Origin: Mansonella perstans
Taxonomy: Eukaryota; Nematoda; Chromadorea; Rhabditida; Onchocercidae
Direction of reading: 5' to 3'
NCBI GenBank assembly: GCA_037074765.1
Contig: JBAMDO010000091.1
Location: 1 to 64,000 of the forward strand
Length of the DNA stretch: 64,000 bases
The notes under the pieces were generated by a model that was not told the origin of the DNA, searched no databases, and was given only the letters and a program-made list of their open reading frames with translations. This document shows positions 1-12,618 of the stretch, piece after piece. Every line of letters begins with the position of its first letter. The stretch's first letter is position 1. Both the position numbers and the translations under genes were made by a program.

Positions 1-2113
1 TGAATCAATTAAATTTTATTCTTAAAAATCTTACTTGATTTAAAAAGCACGATATGAATAAAAGTAGAAAAGTTGCACTTTATCTCGACGGTCAATTCTG
101 GTCATCAGAACAATTAGTTATTACACTATTGGAGTAAATAGCTATTTGGATTGAAATGAAAAGAAAAGTACTAGGAGGTATCAGTTAAGTGATGTGAAGT
201 GAAGTGTATTCACGAGGAAGGAAGAGAAAAGTTCATATGTTAGTAAATCATTCTATCTTGCCAACTGACTACTCTCCTGTTTTATTCTCAATATTAAATA
301 AACTAAACAATTATTTTTGCATTAACAATTATATCTCTTTGCATACATATTCCTTCTACTTATTATAACTTCTCTGGATATATGCTATCTTTGAAAACAA
401 ACATTTAATGATAAGTTATAACAATCGATTTTACTACTTCTTCCTTTCTCTTCTTGCTTTATTTTGTCTATTGTTTCCTTTCTTATTTTCACAAATGTCT
501 AAATTTTTCTTGTCTTTGAAGTAAGTACTGAATGTGCACTAATTTTTTATTTTAATTCATTAAATATCGATGTTAAGGGAACTTCTAAAAAAACATTCTG
601 TAATTTGATATCAATGTCTAGAAAACTATTCAAAGAAATTTCACTCAGAAAAAAATGCTCTCAATGTTTTTGATCTTTTGTTCACTGATATTAATGATAA
701 CAGGTAGCAACAGCAGCGAAAGTGCTTCTTAATGTCCGCTTTCTGTACTATAAATAATGGACAAGTATCGATACTTCATGCAACTCTCTACTACTACTTT
801 GCCAAAGTTTTTAGTTAAATTTAACAGCCTCAAATTTAAGTATCAAAAATATATTTGGAGTAATTTTTGCTTAATGATGAATATTTAAATCTTCACAGGA
901 AATTGGCTTGTTCAGTTATTATCTTAATCTTAAGGCCAGTAGTACATCATCTGCACATCTCTTCTCTTTTACATCTATTAAAGTTCGCCTTTTATTACCA
1001 AATTCTAATCAGTCGTTCACACTATTGCCGAGTTGTTGTTTTATTTTTTAATACTCAAAAAATCAGATGTTTACCTTCAATTACCGTCTCATGTTATAGC
1101 TAAGCGTGGCTGTTATTATCAATTTTGGATGACCTTATAAAATCAAAGAGTATTTGGTAAAGAGTTTTAGAAATGAAATCCTTAACGATTTCTAAGTTGT
1201 TTCCTGTTTTTATCGTTTCAAATGAACCATTCCAACTTTATATTTTCACATAGATGTCGTTGTGAGTGGCAATATTTTGGAGGGGAAGCAGAGTATGTTT
1301 AAGATTTATTAATAAAAATCAATTTTCTATGTGTCATTAATGTTAAAAACAAAAATCATTTTTTGTTTAGAATTAAGTGGAAGTAAATATCTTAAAATTG
1401 CGGTTCTTTCCTGGTCAGTTTTTAGACATGAAATGAGAAAAAAATAAAATATTTTGTAGAAATCAAAATTGAAGGTTTTTTTCTAAAAATTTCGACTTGA
1501 TTTGTATTGCAGAATTTTCTAACTGATCAAAGTGAAGTAAGGAGACTTCTGTGAGGTATTGAATTGTCTTGCATACTCCTTGCCACAAGATAATTCTATA
1601 ACAAAAATAATGGGGTTGGATAATTTTACTTTTTTAATAGTTTTTGAAATTCAGGACTAAATTGAGTCGAAGCAATGGTTCCGAACTTCGTAATTTTTGC
1701 ATCACGAAATTCAAAATATCCAGTAGAAAGTTTTAATCAGGATTATTGTGGAATAAGAGTGGAAGGCTTTTGATGCCATTCATTTAATCCCCTGAGTATC
1801 AGACACTTTTTTTTTTTTTTTTTTATTAACTGCACTTTTTCCCATATTCTGTTGTTTAGGAATTTTTTATGAACTTTATTTTTAGCGGTTGAAAAAGTTA
1901 AGTCAACAAGTCGTAGTAAGTCATTGTGGTATGTTTGCTTTTGAGAAAACGCCAAAAATAGTCGTTATCTTGAGAAAATTTGTGTGGATAATTTCTGAGT
2001 AACGAAAATTTCGACACGTTAAAATTAACACTCATTTATCATTTAGAAAATAATCCTTTTAAAGCGTATGCTCTCATAGCCCAATGGATCATATTCCAAA
2101 CGTGGCAGCATTC

Positions 2114-2401
2114 TCAAGTTTCATGTAAATAACAAGGATACCGCAAAGCCATGAATAAACAGTCATCGTTACAAGATTTCGTATTAACTGTTTGCATTCG
2201 AAAATTTCGAAAAGGATCGATTACCGGATGAAGTTCTTCCAATTGTTGATCGAGTGATTTTAATTTCACTTCCTTACATGGATGATTAATGATATTCTCA
2301 ACTCGAAATAAGAGTGGAAATTTCGTCTTAGTGGTATCATCGAGCCAAAAACTTAAATTTGCTGAGAATTTAATATCTTCTGTTAATGGTGAGGATTGCA
2401 A
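2114..2401 (-). other. Unassigned minus-strand ORF, possible exon or gene relic
   Basis: This is a 95-codon open frame with no ATG at its start (it opens on TTG) and a balanced, charged composition, including LDQQLEELHPVIDPFRNF near the middle. That is unlike the F/I/K-rich shadow frames around it. I recognise no family. I see no convincing flanking exons, and the sequence just upstream on the minus strand offers only an AAG acceptor. It could be the last exon of an unseen gene, a relic, or chance. Confidence 0.2.
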
Positions 2402-3132
2402 TAGCGTCTTCTTGTTTAAAAGTTGTTTAAAAGTTGATGTTAAGATAAGCGATTGATAATATATTTTACGTTTTTTTAAAATTACTGTTCATCTACTGTA
2501 TACATTTTTTTCTCATAGTTTTATTTTGTATGAAAATAATCAGAATATAAAGGAAAATACAATATAGCTTAGACATCTCAAAACTTTGCCGCATCTCCTC
2601 AGAGAATTTTTCCTCATTTGAGTTAAATTTTTCTTTCTGGTCCATTTTCTCCATTCTTTTTCGTTTCTATTGTTTCAAATTTTGCTTTTTTATATTTGGA
2701 ATTCCTTAATTGATCGCGTATCATTCAGCGCTGTATTTATATGATTATATCAAGAGCTAATTAGCCAAATAAGCATCATTTTATCTGACGTGAGGCTGAT
2801 TCAGTGTTGGAAAGCACCTATTTCTATGTCCTCATGTTTTGTAGTTGTGAACCTTAGCAATGATGAAAAACGAAATGTGCTGAATATAACTTAAAGAACC
2901 ATTAATCCTTTATTTCAACCATTCATTTGTCCTTCGTAAATACCGCGTACAATAAACAATTGTCCTTTTAGTACGAAGGTCACTGAAGCTGCATTTAATT
3001 CAACAGAAGTGGTGAAAGGATATTTGCTTTTTTGAAAGCCGTAATTTGGTAAAACTTCGTAATTGTCTTAGATTCTAATAGCGATCTGATGAGTTTAGAA
3101 GTACTAGATAGATCTCATCCTATGGGCAAGTA

Positions 3133-3200
3133 ATAGACAGATAAATAGTTAATAGATAGATAAATAGATAGATGGATAAACAGATAGATAGATAGATAGA
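3133..3200. repeat. GATA-type microsatellite
   Basis: An imperfect tetranucleotide array of gata/aata/ggat units that becomes perfect at its right end, just before the sequence aacttgtttc. Confidence 0.85.
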
Positions 3201-4303
3201 AACTTGTTTCTCACTTTTCTTTCTAGCACAACGCCAAAGTAACATATGTTAATTGACCGATTACAATTAAATGAAGCTTTGTTGTGTTGTTGACAAATTA
3301 AAATTAGAACTTATTCATTCTATTGTTGATTTAGCATACAAAATAGTTCAATTTGGATAGAATGGAACTGTAATTAAACGAAATGCTATTTTGATGTTGT
3401 TTCGGATTATTAAATTTTGAATAGAATTCATTTCATTGCAAACAAAAGTCTTTGTCTATTTCCTTGTCCATTTATTTCCCAGGAATTAAAGATCCCATTT
3501 TGCATCGGATCATATTATCACCGATCATCAATGAACGCTTCGTTTTTGCAAATGCAAATTATCTGATATACATTTTTAAACAAATTTTGAATGTGTGATC
3601 ATTCAGCGGCTGTTTTTTCGATGATTCTTCCATTGCCGTCATTTTTTAAGCACAGATCTGATTTTGAGAATTTAGTTTTTCTCGTTTTCTTGATACATTA
3701 GTTTTTACCGCAAAGTTGGTTGATAGTCACAGATAAAAACATTGCATAACCAAATTGCCTTTAACAATCTATTAAGATTGCGTTTGTTAATGGAGCACAT
3801 ACTAATACTTATTCTTTCAGTCATTATCCGCATTCTATGATGTTTGCTAGGCAAATTGATTTTCTGAAGGCGTAATTAGATAATGTAAATATTTGGATTT
3901 TTTTAGGGAAAACATAAATACAATTTAAATTTTATGCTTTGCTCGCGCAAATAATTATGTGTTGGATTTCAGAGCCTTGTTGAATTCAGAATTCAGCATT
4001 ATTTATTATTAAATTTTAACTTCTTTAGTCTCTTCTACATTCTAACATTACTTTGATAACTTTTTTAGTAACTACTACTCTTTATTCAAACTGTGCAGGA
4101 ATAGTAGTTTTAATTTTCATTATCTCTTCTGAAGTTGCTAATGGTGTTTCGCATTTAATTTCATGGTTTGATAATTCGTCATTTTATTATGAAGCTTGTA
4201 ATCAAATGATGAAAGTTTCAGATATCATTGCGTTTTACTGAGTCACTTGTCTTCTGAAGTACGCGTTATTCTGCTCTTATATTTTTGTGCACTTCATTTA
4301 ATC

Positions 4304-5180
4304 ATGGGAGGCAACAATAGCACTCCAAAATCAGATATGATGATGGATCATCAACCCTATCCTGACATGAATGTTATATTTAAAAGCATTCCAAAAATGA
4401 TGCAGGTTATGAAATTTCTGATATTGTATGTAAGCTATTTTATAGGAAAATGTGGGTACTTATGATGAAACTTTGTAGGTTGCGGACGATATGCACCGAA
4501 TGACAAACTACATCATGGATTTACGCAACATGACCATTGCTTTGGTTTGCTTGTCGGTTGTTGGGATGTTTTTATTTCTAATTGTGAAACTTACTCAGGG
4601 TCGAAGTAGTGCTGCACGTCGAAAACGAAATTTCGAATTAGGACGTCGGATTGAGGTTTGTTCTTAGAATTAAAAAATTTATGTTTCAGTGAAATGAATT
4701 CAGTGAAAATGGTTGGCTGGTACTTTAAAATAATATCGCTGAATTGATTTTCTTAAATTTTGTTGAAGGTTTCATTGAAAATTATATGTGAATTCATCAA
4801 TACTTACTTCATCGACAAATATTTAAGTACGAAAGTACAAATTATAGGTAGGGAGTGCATAATTATTTTCGGGAAGTATCCAATAAAATCAGTAAAGGCA
4901 GTTTGTGTTCAGTATTCATCATCAACGCTTAATGTGCGAAAAAAAAAAAATTTAGTCACTGGAGGATCGATCATTGCCGCGGCACACCCATTACGGTGCC
5001 TATCATGGATATTTGGATTCGTGGCATGATTCAAGAAGTCAGAAAGTTGGTGGTGCTACGGTCATAGATATAGAGAAAATTCCAATGAATCAGTCGCATG
5101 ACAATTCGAGTCACAACGAAACTACGACAACACCGCTTGAAACACCAAATTTGCTCAATGGCCATGCACATAAAGTTTGA
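4304..5180 (+). CDS. Small single-pass membrane protein, function unknown
   Basis: Three exons fit in phase: 4304-4405, 4479-4655 and 4956-5180, all phase 0, giving about 167 residues. The start MGGNNSTPKSD is the first ATG after a good acceptor (aagtttcag, exon edge near 4220) that could be a trans-splice or 5'UTR site. Residues 1-50 are polar and Met-rich. About residues 54-74 form one hydrophobic segment (TIALVCLSVVGMFLFLIVKL), followed by a basic stretch RSSAARRKRN that suggests a type I or III topology with a cytosolic C-terminus. The tail has SLEDRSLPRHTHYGAYHGYL, then a Ser/Asn/Thr-rich end. There is no clear cleavable signal peptide. I do not recognise the family. Exon structure and composition make a real gene likely; a missing 5' coding exon is possible. 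Confidence 0.6.
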
Positions 5181-8100
5181 CATTTTTCTGTTTCTTTTTT
5201 GTCCTTCTTTTCTTTCTTTTTTTCGATTCTTAAGCTGATGAAAAGCGATGAAGTGTATTGAATTTGTCTGGATATGTTTTCTTTGAGCTAATCATTAAAA
5301 TTTTAAAGAAATCTTAATTCCTAACTGAAAATTTAAATAATCAAATTTTGCTATCGCACTTCCTCATTTTTTATATATGAAAACGTGCTTAGGAAACTGT
5401 TCCTGCAGATTCTAATAGTGAGCTTAGACTGTAACAATAGACAAGCCTTGGATTTTATGTTTTCTTTAGGTTTATAATTTGTAGCTTACCGAATAAGTTC
5501 AGTGCTTATGATTACGGGTTAATTTCCGGATCTGAAGCGTACAAAGTTGGTTGAGCTGGGCCATCTTTTAATATCACGAACATGAACTTTTTGCTAGTGA
5601 TTAACGACTACAGAATTCAAAATACTCCGTTCATTAACTTCCTGGTAGATTATCATTATCTAAAAGTATTTCATTTCGAAAAATTATCAAATAGCAAAAG
5701 ACATCGAATATCACTGTGATTTTGCAGCAGTAAGCTGTGTCGATATGCTCACTTCTACAGATCAATTTTATTTTTATAAATTACTTTTTGAGCAGTTATT
5801 CGTATTTGCAATCCTATTAATTTAAATATTCAAAAAATAAACTTTCATTATAGCCTATGCTTTACTTGAGGAAGTTTTGGTAAACACTGCTTAGGATGCT
5901 ATTAATTACTAGCAATGACATTTTTGTGCAATTCCGTCTTTTCAAAATATTTCAGAACAAAAGTTATCGAAATGTAAAGTTCATTCATACTGAAAATAAG
6001 TGATTGTCTTCCAGTTCTTCTTTTATAATTTCATTTAAAAAATATATTAATTTGGATTAGAATTCGTTATCGTTGCATTCTTTTTTATTTCATTTTTGTC
6101 ATGCAACGTTTATTCTTACAACCCAAGAAAACAAACTTGTAACGAATTTTTTCGAGTTGTTCATTTGATCATTTTATTGCTCTCCAGATGATTTTTTTCA
6201 TTGTAAAAAACATTTTTTGCTACGAGCATATCCTCGAAAATTTTCGGTTTAAAAGCAACTGGTTGCTATGTTCGTGTCAGCCATTACTATTAGTTCGTGC
6301 TGTATTCGATCACTGCAATTTGATTGCTTTTCCGGTTGTTTCTTTTCGTTTTTTACAAGTTGCTCAGCTATTTCTTTGTTTTGAAATTTTTTGAGTCCGT
6401 TTATCGATTTTTTGATGAAATTTGTTTAATTACTTGATTTCCGAAGTTAGAAATTGGGAAAGACTAAACATGCTAGATTGAAATAATACTAAGCGCTCAA
6501 ATATGAAAATTTAACTTTTTTGTAAGAAAATAAAATCATCATCATTTATATTCTTTTAAAATGAGTAAGAAATTTGATTGAAATTCATAGTCTTTCCCGC
6601 TGCGTACTTCTTGCACTTATTGCCTGCATAAATTTAACGTTTGATTTCAATTTTAAAGTTTGTTTTGATTTCAGAGGTTGGAGCCGGTGAAGTTGGTGGT
6701 GGAGGATTTGCCGTATGCTGATAGTTGAGACTGCTAAATGATTATAATATATTTGAATTTTGGTGAGAATAATAACCTTCATCCACTTACTAAGGGGTTA
6801 GAAAGGAATTACTTTCAAATTTTTTATTGAAAACTTAGCTTTATTTATTTTTCTTTTGAATAAACTGCATGTATTATGTTGCATAGAAAAACGTCGCTCA
6901 AATACTCGAATGAAAATAAGAATAGAATAGAATTCTCTGTTGCACTGAACAGCAACCAAGCCTCATTTTGTTGAACTGAATTGTTGTTATTATCACAACA
7001 AAAAATATGAAGGTCTGATTTTTCTTTCTCTGTTTTGCTTCAAAGTATTTTGATTTCGTAGTGTTACATAAATTGACTAACTCATTTGTGAGTGCTGCAT
7101 CAATTACAACAAGTATGTACATACGTCGGCAATCCCTTCAGTGCCAGTTTCACCACTACAATAGCCGGAAATAACTTGACTTTAACTTCCTTTTTAATTA
7201 TTTAATTATACTAATTCTGTGCATAACATAGCATGAAAATTGAGTTCTGTTTGCTATTCTACTCTCAAAATGCTATCATCTCTTTCGCTTTCATATAAAC
7301 TTATGCATTTCTTTTTCGCCTCTTTCATATTAAATGTTTTTTGATTTATATATTTTGGTTATCTAGCCAATTTTAAGAAGATCCAGCGAATTTCGTTGTT
7401 TGCCGATATTGTTAGCTTATTTTTATTTTTGTTTATTTCTTTTCAATTTAAGTGAAGTGGCAGGCTTTCAAATATTGCAAAGGAGTTTCTCGCTCGATTA
7501 AAGCTTTCAGAAATCAGCTCACAAAAAAAAACTAACATTCATTCAGTTTCTTCCGTTTCCCTTTAGTGGCTTCTTTTGTACGTGTAAATAAAAACCTCGG
7601 TGCTTTATTTTAATTTCAATTTTATTGACTTTTTGTCGTTTTGTTATCCATTTTTGTATAATAAATAACTGTTCTTGTTGTTTATTTGTTTTGCTATTTC
7701 AGATTTTTATCAAAAATTAATCGCAAGTTTCAAAGTTCACGTAATTAGTTGCAATTTTCAAGATTTAAGGGCTAAAAAAATATGCAAAATTTTCGTATGG
7801 AAGTAGTGATGCAGTTGTTGAAAAGGAAATTAAAAATGAGCTTTAAGATTTAGAAGCCTGTCACCCCGACTGATATCTTAATCATCGTTTTTTTCCTGCA
7901 CCCGTCTAGATTTTTATGCACTTCAAAAAAATCTTGAACTCTATTGCAATAGTGTTTTTTATATTTTTTCTAAATCTTAGTATCCCCAGAGTATTAAATA
8001 AAAATGATTAGATAAGGTGAACGAAATAGATGATACATATTTTTCAACGAAAACTTTGAAAGTTGGTAGACCAAATGACTTGGTTTACAAAGCACTAAAA

Positions 8101-9641
8101 CATGATACTATACAACACTTCCTATTTATTTGTGGTGACCCGAGATACTAAATCAGTTCCCGTTAAAATTAAATCAAAATCAACTAAGATTTTGCAAAAA
8201 AAAATTGTTCAAAATCGATGAAAAAGGAGGCAGCCAAGGAAGATAAATATTATCTGTCGTTTGGTACTTTTTTCAACAGCTTTGAAAACGTCAGTAACAA
8301 ATTTTCGGCCCTCAATTATTTGCTTAACCTACTGATAATTATTTCTTTTCGATGAATCTAAAATAATCTGTTTGTTCTATTAGAAAATTTTTTTATACGT
8401 AGAGAAATTTGAGAATATTGATATGATGAAAGAAAAATCAAAACAGTTCAGCAGAATTTGTAAATAAACTTATTCTCCTAACGACTGATAAGACTTTCTA
8501 TGTGAATAAAATACTCACTGGTGTTATACTAAATAGCACTTTGTTACCATTTAAAAGCTTGAAGTATATTTAGAATACTGCATCGTTATGTAAAACCGAT
8601 AAGCTTCAACATTTAGAATCTATGAAAGGTCTCTCATTTTAACCTTCATAACTGAATAACTTCATCATTTCTTGTCCCTACATCCACCTTCATTTCGTTA
8701 CCCAATGAACTCTCAATGATCAACGGAAGTAAACAATTTACTTCTAAAAGATTTAAACAAAAACAAAACTTGCGCGTTCCTCAATTTTCATCTTTTTAAA
8801 ATCTTGCAGATTTCCATCCCTCTCATGCAATTATAACCTCAGTTGTGACTGAGTTTTATAGTTTGAGTTTTTAATATATATTACGAATAAACTTGTCAAA
8901 GACAATAAAAAAAGAGCAAAAAACAGTAGTTTATTCAACTCCAAAACACCTAAATACTTAATATAAAACGAATTATAATTAAAAGCAGGAAAAATGACTT
9001 TGAAATACATCCTGTCCTCCAAAAATAAATAAAGGCAGCACATAGCGGTGAACACTCCGACTGAGTTGATGAATGAAAGACACATACAGAAGTCACAAAA
9101 GTAACCGTGAATAACGGTTTGATGCCACAAAGCAATTTAGATGAGCTACGATGCTATGTAATTTGATATTAAATAAAGTTAATCAGCAAACTGATTCGAT
9201 GCCAAAGGCTCACCAATAAATTAAGCTGACATGCAGAGAACATTTCGTCCAGAATTCTTCTATTCTCTTCAGAAATAGTTTACAAAAAATGAGATAGCAG
9301 GAAATAAGCCATTAAAATAGAATTAAAAGAAGTGTCTGTTATGTCGCAGTGGAGAATTACAATATGACGAGAAGCCTTTAAGCGATGATGCGGGGCACAA
9401 TTACAAAAAAGAGAAAAGGATGAACTATTAACATTTAAAGTAAATAACAATAATGAAAATAATCATTATATCCATAACTTATTGATTGTTAGTGTTTAAT
9501 GAAAAAGAATTCTTGTCGTTCATAAAAACGGCTATTCCATCTGAAGCACAAATAAAAGATATCTGTGAAGTATGCGCATCAATCTGTGATTACTTTTTAA
9601 AATAATCAAGAAAAGGCGCAAAGATGACTACTAATTTTCAA
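5181..9641. other. Intergenic stretch without recognised genes
   Basis: Between the small membrane-protein gene and the 3' end of the STAR gene I see only AT-rich sequence. A 99-codon minus-strand frame at 8831-9130 is hydrophobic, but it has no family signature and lies just past the STAR gene stop, so I treat it as noncoding or 3' flank. Confidence 0.5.
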
Positions 9642-12618
9642 TTAACGATGTCCAGAACCAGTGGACTCAGGTGGTGTAATTGGATTAGATTCGATGAAAA
9701 ATGACTGTAGCGAATTGTTATTACCAGTTGTTCCTGCCGTATTAAGTAAAGATGTCGCAGTTGGATAGGTTGCCGATGAATGTGCCTGATAATCACCTGC
9801 CATTGGGAACGATTGCAAAGCAGCATCGAACGATAACTGACTGAAATATGCGGTAAATGAGCAGAAGCATTATAGGTTCATTGTGACTTTTTTTTTTAGA
9901 ATGGATCCTTCCTATTTTTTATATGATGATACCGCTGAATTCAAATTATAAATGCTTACTTCATCATTATGTTATAATCAATATTAGACGATTGCATGAA
10001 TGCATTAACGCTAGTCGGTGTATTTATGTTCGTTCCTGGAGTGATCGGGCTACCTGTTGGCGAAACAAAAATAGGTTGAGCAGAAATGGAACCATTAGGA
10101 TGGCGTATTGGTGAGACGAGTGTCATTGGTGCAATCAGTCGTGGTGTTTCTAAACAAACATTCTATTAATGCAAATTGCAAAAAAAAAAACTAGTGGGCG
10201 GGGTCGAATTATGCTGAAATAAGTTGCAAATTAGGAGCCTAAAAGCCAAACGCATTCTTTTAAAACAAGCAACGAACGCAGTGGGTATTTGTTGACAGGT
10301 CGATAAGTTCCATTAATAATTGCAAGTTCCATAAGCTGCTTACGTTTAAGTTCATCGGTTCCTTCCGGCTAAAATAATTACAAAAACCGGTTTTCACTTA
10401 CCATCGATTTTCGGATAAAAACTTACAAATGTAATAAATTGCTTCGAAAATTTGAATAAAAAAACCGATGGAATGAGCAATTTTTTGATTTGTTCGACAG
10501 CAAGTTTCAGTTTTGTATAAGCACGATTGGGTGTATCTTCACACTGAACCAAGACGTGCAGCTCATCATCGAGATGCTCCCAGTTGGGCTTTCCGCGATT
10601 CATTTCTTCCTTAAATCCGCAAATTTGAAATTAAGCATGTTTTATTGTAAGCGGCTTTCTCACAGATAAAATTTGATGAAGTAGTTTGACGTACAATTTA
10701 AAATTCGAGACATTATTTGGGAATTACTTTCACTAAATATTTACCATATTTCACAGTAGCCATTACCACTGCTGTGAAACTTGGCAAAATTCAATGAAAA
10801 TGGACTTCGAAGTTATGTTCTCCAATTTTAACCCAGTAAGCTTTCTAACCTATTTATCATGCAGTGTAGAGTTGCTCACATCCAGTTTCCCCTAATTCCA
10901 AAAAAATCGACCAAAACCAATCAAAACACTGTAACATACTTTCCGACGATCACGCATCGACCCACGCCCTCTAACCATGATTTTACAGCCCGTTTCTTGT
11001 TCCAATTGTTTAGCAGTCATGCCACGAGGACCAAGTATTCTTCCAACAAAATTGTACTGGAATAAATCCAATTTTCTTTTTCTTTTTTTTGCTCATGCAA
11101 TGATGATTACTTTTAGTTTCAAAAATAGTTTACATCAGGATGCTCCTTGCGAGGAACATACACTTTTTCTTGAATAGTAACCGGTTCGCCTTCTGGTTCT
11201 GGTAAATCGAGGCGCTCAATGGAAAAATGACACTGAAAAAGTGCCATGCGCACGCGATTAATCTCTGAAAAAAGAAGAGGGAAATACTTGACATATGATA
11301 AATTGGTATAGATGTATTTCGTACCAAAATCATGAAATTCTAGAGACCTATTAAGAAGTATAATTGAGAAAAAGAGAGTCAGCAAACTACTTACTCTATC
11401 GAATATCAGGCCTGTGAATTTTCTAATTGCATTTTATTACAATTGTGTTGGAAAATTTTATAATCGAATAAGTTTTGGAAAATTTATAGGATTGGGGTAA
11501 AATCACATTTGGAAATCAGGCTCATATTGAATGTGATATGAAACGATCAGAAAAATATAAAAGAAAACAGAAAAATTAGTTTACCTTCATCGATCAGACG
11601 TTCCATATGACGAAAAACTTGTGGAAAAACAGCAAGCTGTTTCTTTTCCTTCAGAAGATCAGCAAGATATTCCATCGTGCATTCGGTGCCGGTTACCTCA
11701 CCTTGCGCCGAGTTCCCGTTCCCTGACCCCGTGTTTCCCGACCCCGTGTTTCCCGACCCCGTGTTTCCCGACCCCGTGTTTCCTCAAAATTGCAACAATA
11801 CAAAATATTCGTTGAAATTTGCTGTGTAGATGTTAAAATCTTTCGAAAAAAATCCATTTTTTATAGAACACAAACCTTTATCATTTCGCAGTAACAGTAA
11901 CTGCTTCTTAGGTGTTTTTGGCTGACCAAATGGTGCGAATGTCTAAAGCATACAAAAATCTGGCGTGAATTCTTATTGAAAATTGATGTTGCATTTGTAT
12001 CAAGACGGAAGAATGCTTGTGAAGGTACCTCAAAATCTTTGAACATTTTGAGAAGTGGCTGACCGATTGGTGTACAACGTTGTCCAGTGGATGTTGCCGC
12101 GGGTGTTTCCATGGATTCAAATGACGACTAAAGACCGCCTCGAATTCAAAAAATTGTAAAATAGTGAGAAAATAATAGTGGCAAGAGGCTATAGGTGGAC
12201 AAACTATGATTCCATAGATTTTTGCAGATTCGAAATATTCAAATTTCGTACCAGATGTTGATCAAACTATTAACACCTCGAGAGTATTTATGCAAATGAG
12301 AATGGAAATTCGGAAGAAGCCATTAAAAAATCATTCAAGTATTTCGAGGCTAAAAGTTTGGTTGCATGCACCATTTACATTTGAATCCCAAAGTAAGGTA
12401 AAGCTGGCGAAAAGCTAGAAAGAGATAAGATGAGAGATATGAAGTAAATAACTCAAATCCACAAACGAAATGAAACGAAATCGGAAAGGAACGGACATAA
12501 GTTTTAACTGACAAGGCTAGTTTGCTTGTTTCCACGATAAAACTCCTTCTCAGGCTGTTCACTTGTTAGAGTCCTTACGTTGTTACTGCCAGCACCAAAT
12601 CGCGAAAATGCTGGCGAC
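9642..12618 (-). CDS. asd-2: STAR-family KH RNA-binding protein (ASD-2/Quaking-like)
   Basis: STAR proteins bind bipartite UAAY-type RNA sites as dimers and control splicing and translation. Core exons, 5' to 3': 11585-11782, 11134-11264, 10940-11056, 10466-10609, 10278-10368, 9960-10149, 9642-9840, in consistent phase, about 355 residues. QUA1 is [20 protein letters not shown] and on to RLIDE. The maxi-KH domain carries [18 protein letters not shown], with the GPRG loop, then [13 protein letters not shown] and [22 protein letters not shown]2 ends in [17 protein letters not shown]. The tail is Pro/Ser/Thr-rich ([18 protein letters not shown]) and ends ESTGSGHR. Two upstream coding-looking exons, 12579-12618 and 12029-12127, join each other in phase but not the QUA1 exon, so the N-terminus is unresolved. 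ASD-2 is preferred over GLD-1 by resemblance only. Confidence 0.9.
11721..11782 (-). repeat. 15-bp coding minisatellite in the STAR gene
   Basis: Four GC-rich 15-bp units plus a diverged fifth sit immediately 5' of the QUA1 region in the exon 11585-11782. Read in frame with QUA1 they encode repeats of GNTGS, ending [15 protein letters not shown] before MEYLADLL. Because the unit is a multiple of three, copy-number change would not shift frame. A stop lies just upstream in this frame, so the exon has to begin at the weak acceptor ttttgag, or else translation starts at the ATG at 11675. Confidence 0.75.

Larger units (their letters stand above)
1..4218. other. Gene-poor AT-rich stretch
   Basis: I see no coding region here that I can support. 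Open frames are short and rich in F/L/I/K, as expected for AT-rich noncoding DNA. The exceptions worth noting are a GATA-type microsatellite at about 3133-3200 and one minus-strand ORF at 2114-2401 with unusually balanced composition, both listed separately. Confidence 0.6.

Noticed and set aside
8831..9130. 99-codon hydrophobic minus-strand ORF
   Set aside because: Aromatic/Leu-rich composition is expected of AT-rich DNA; no family signature, and no in-phase neighbouring exons were found.
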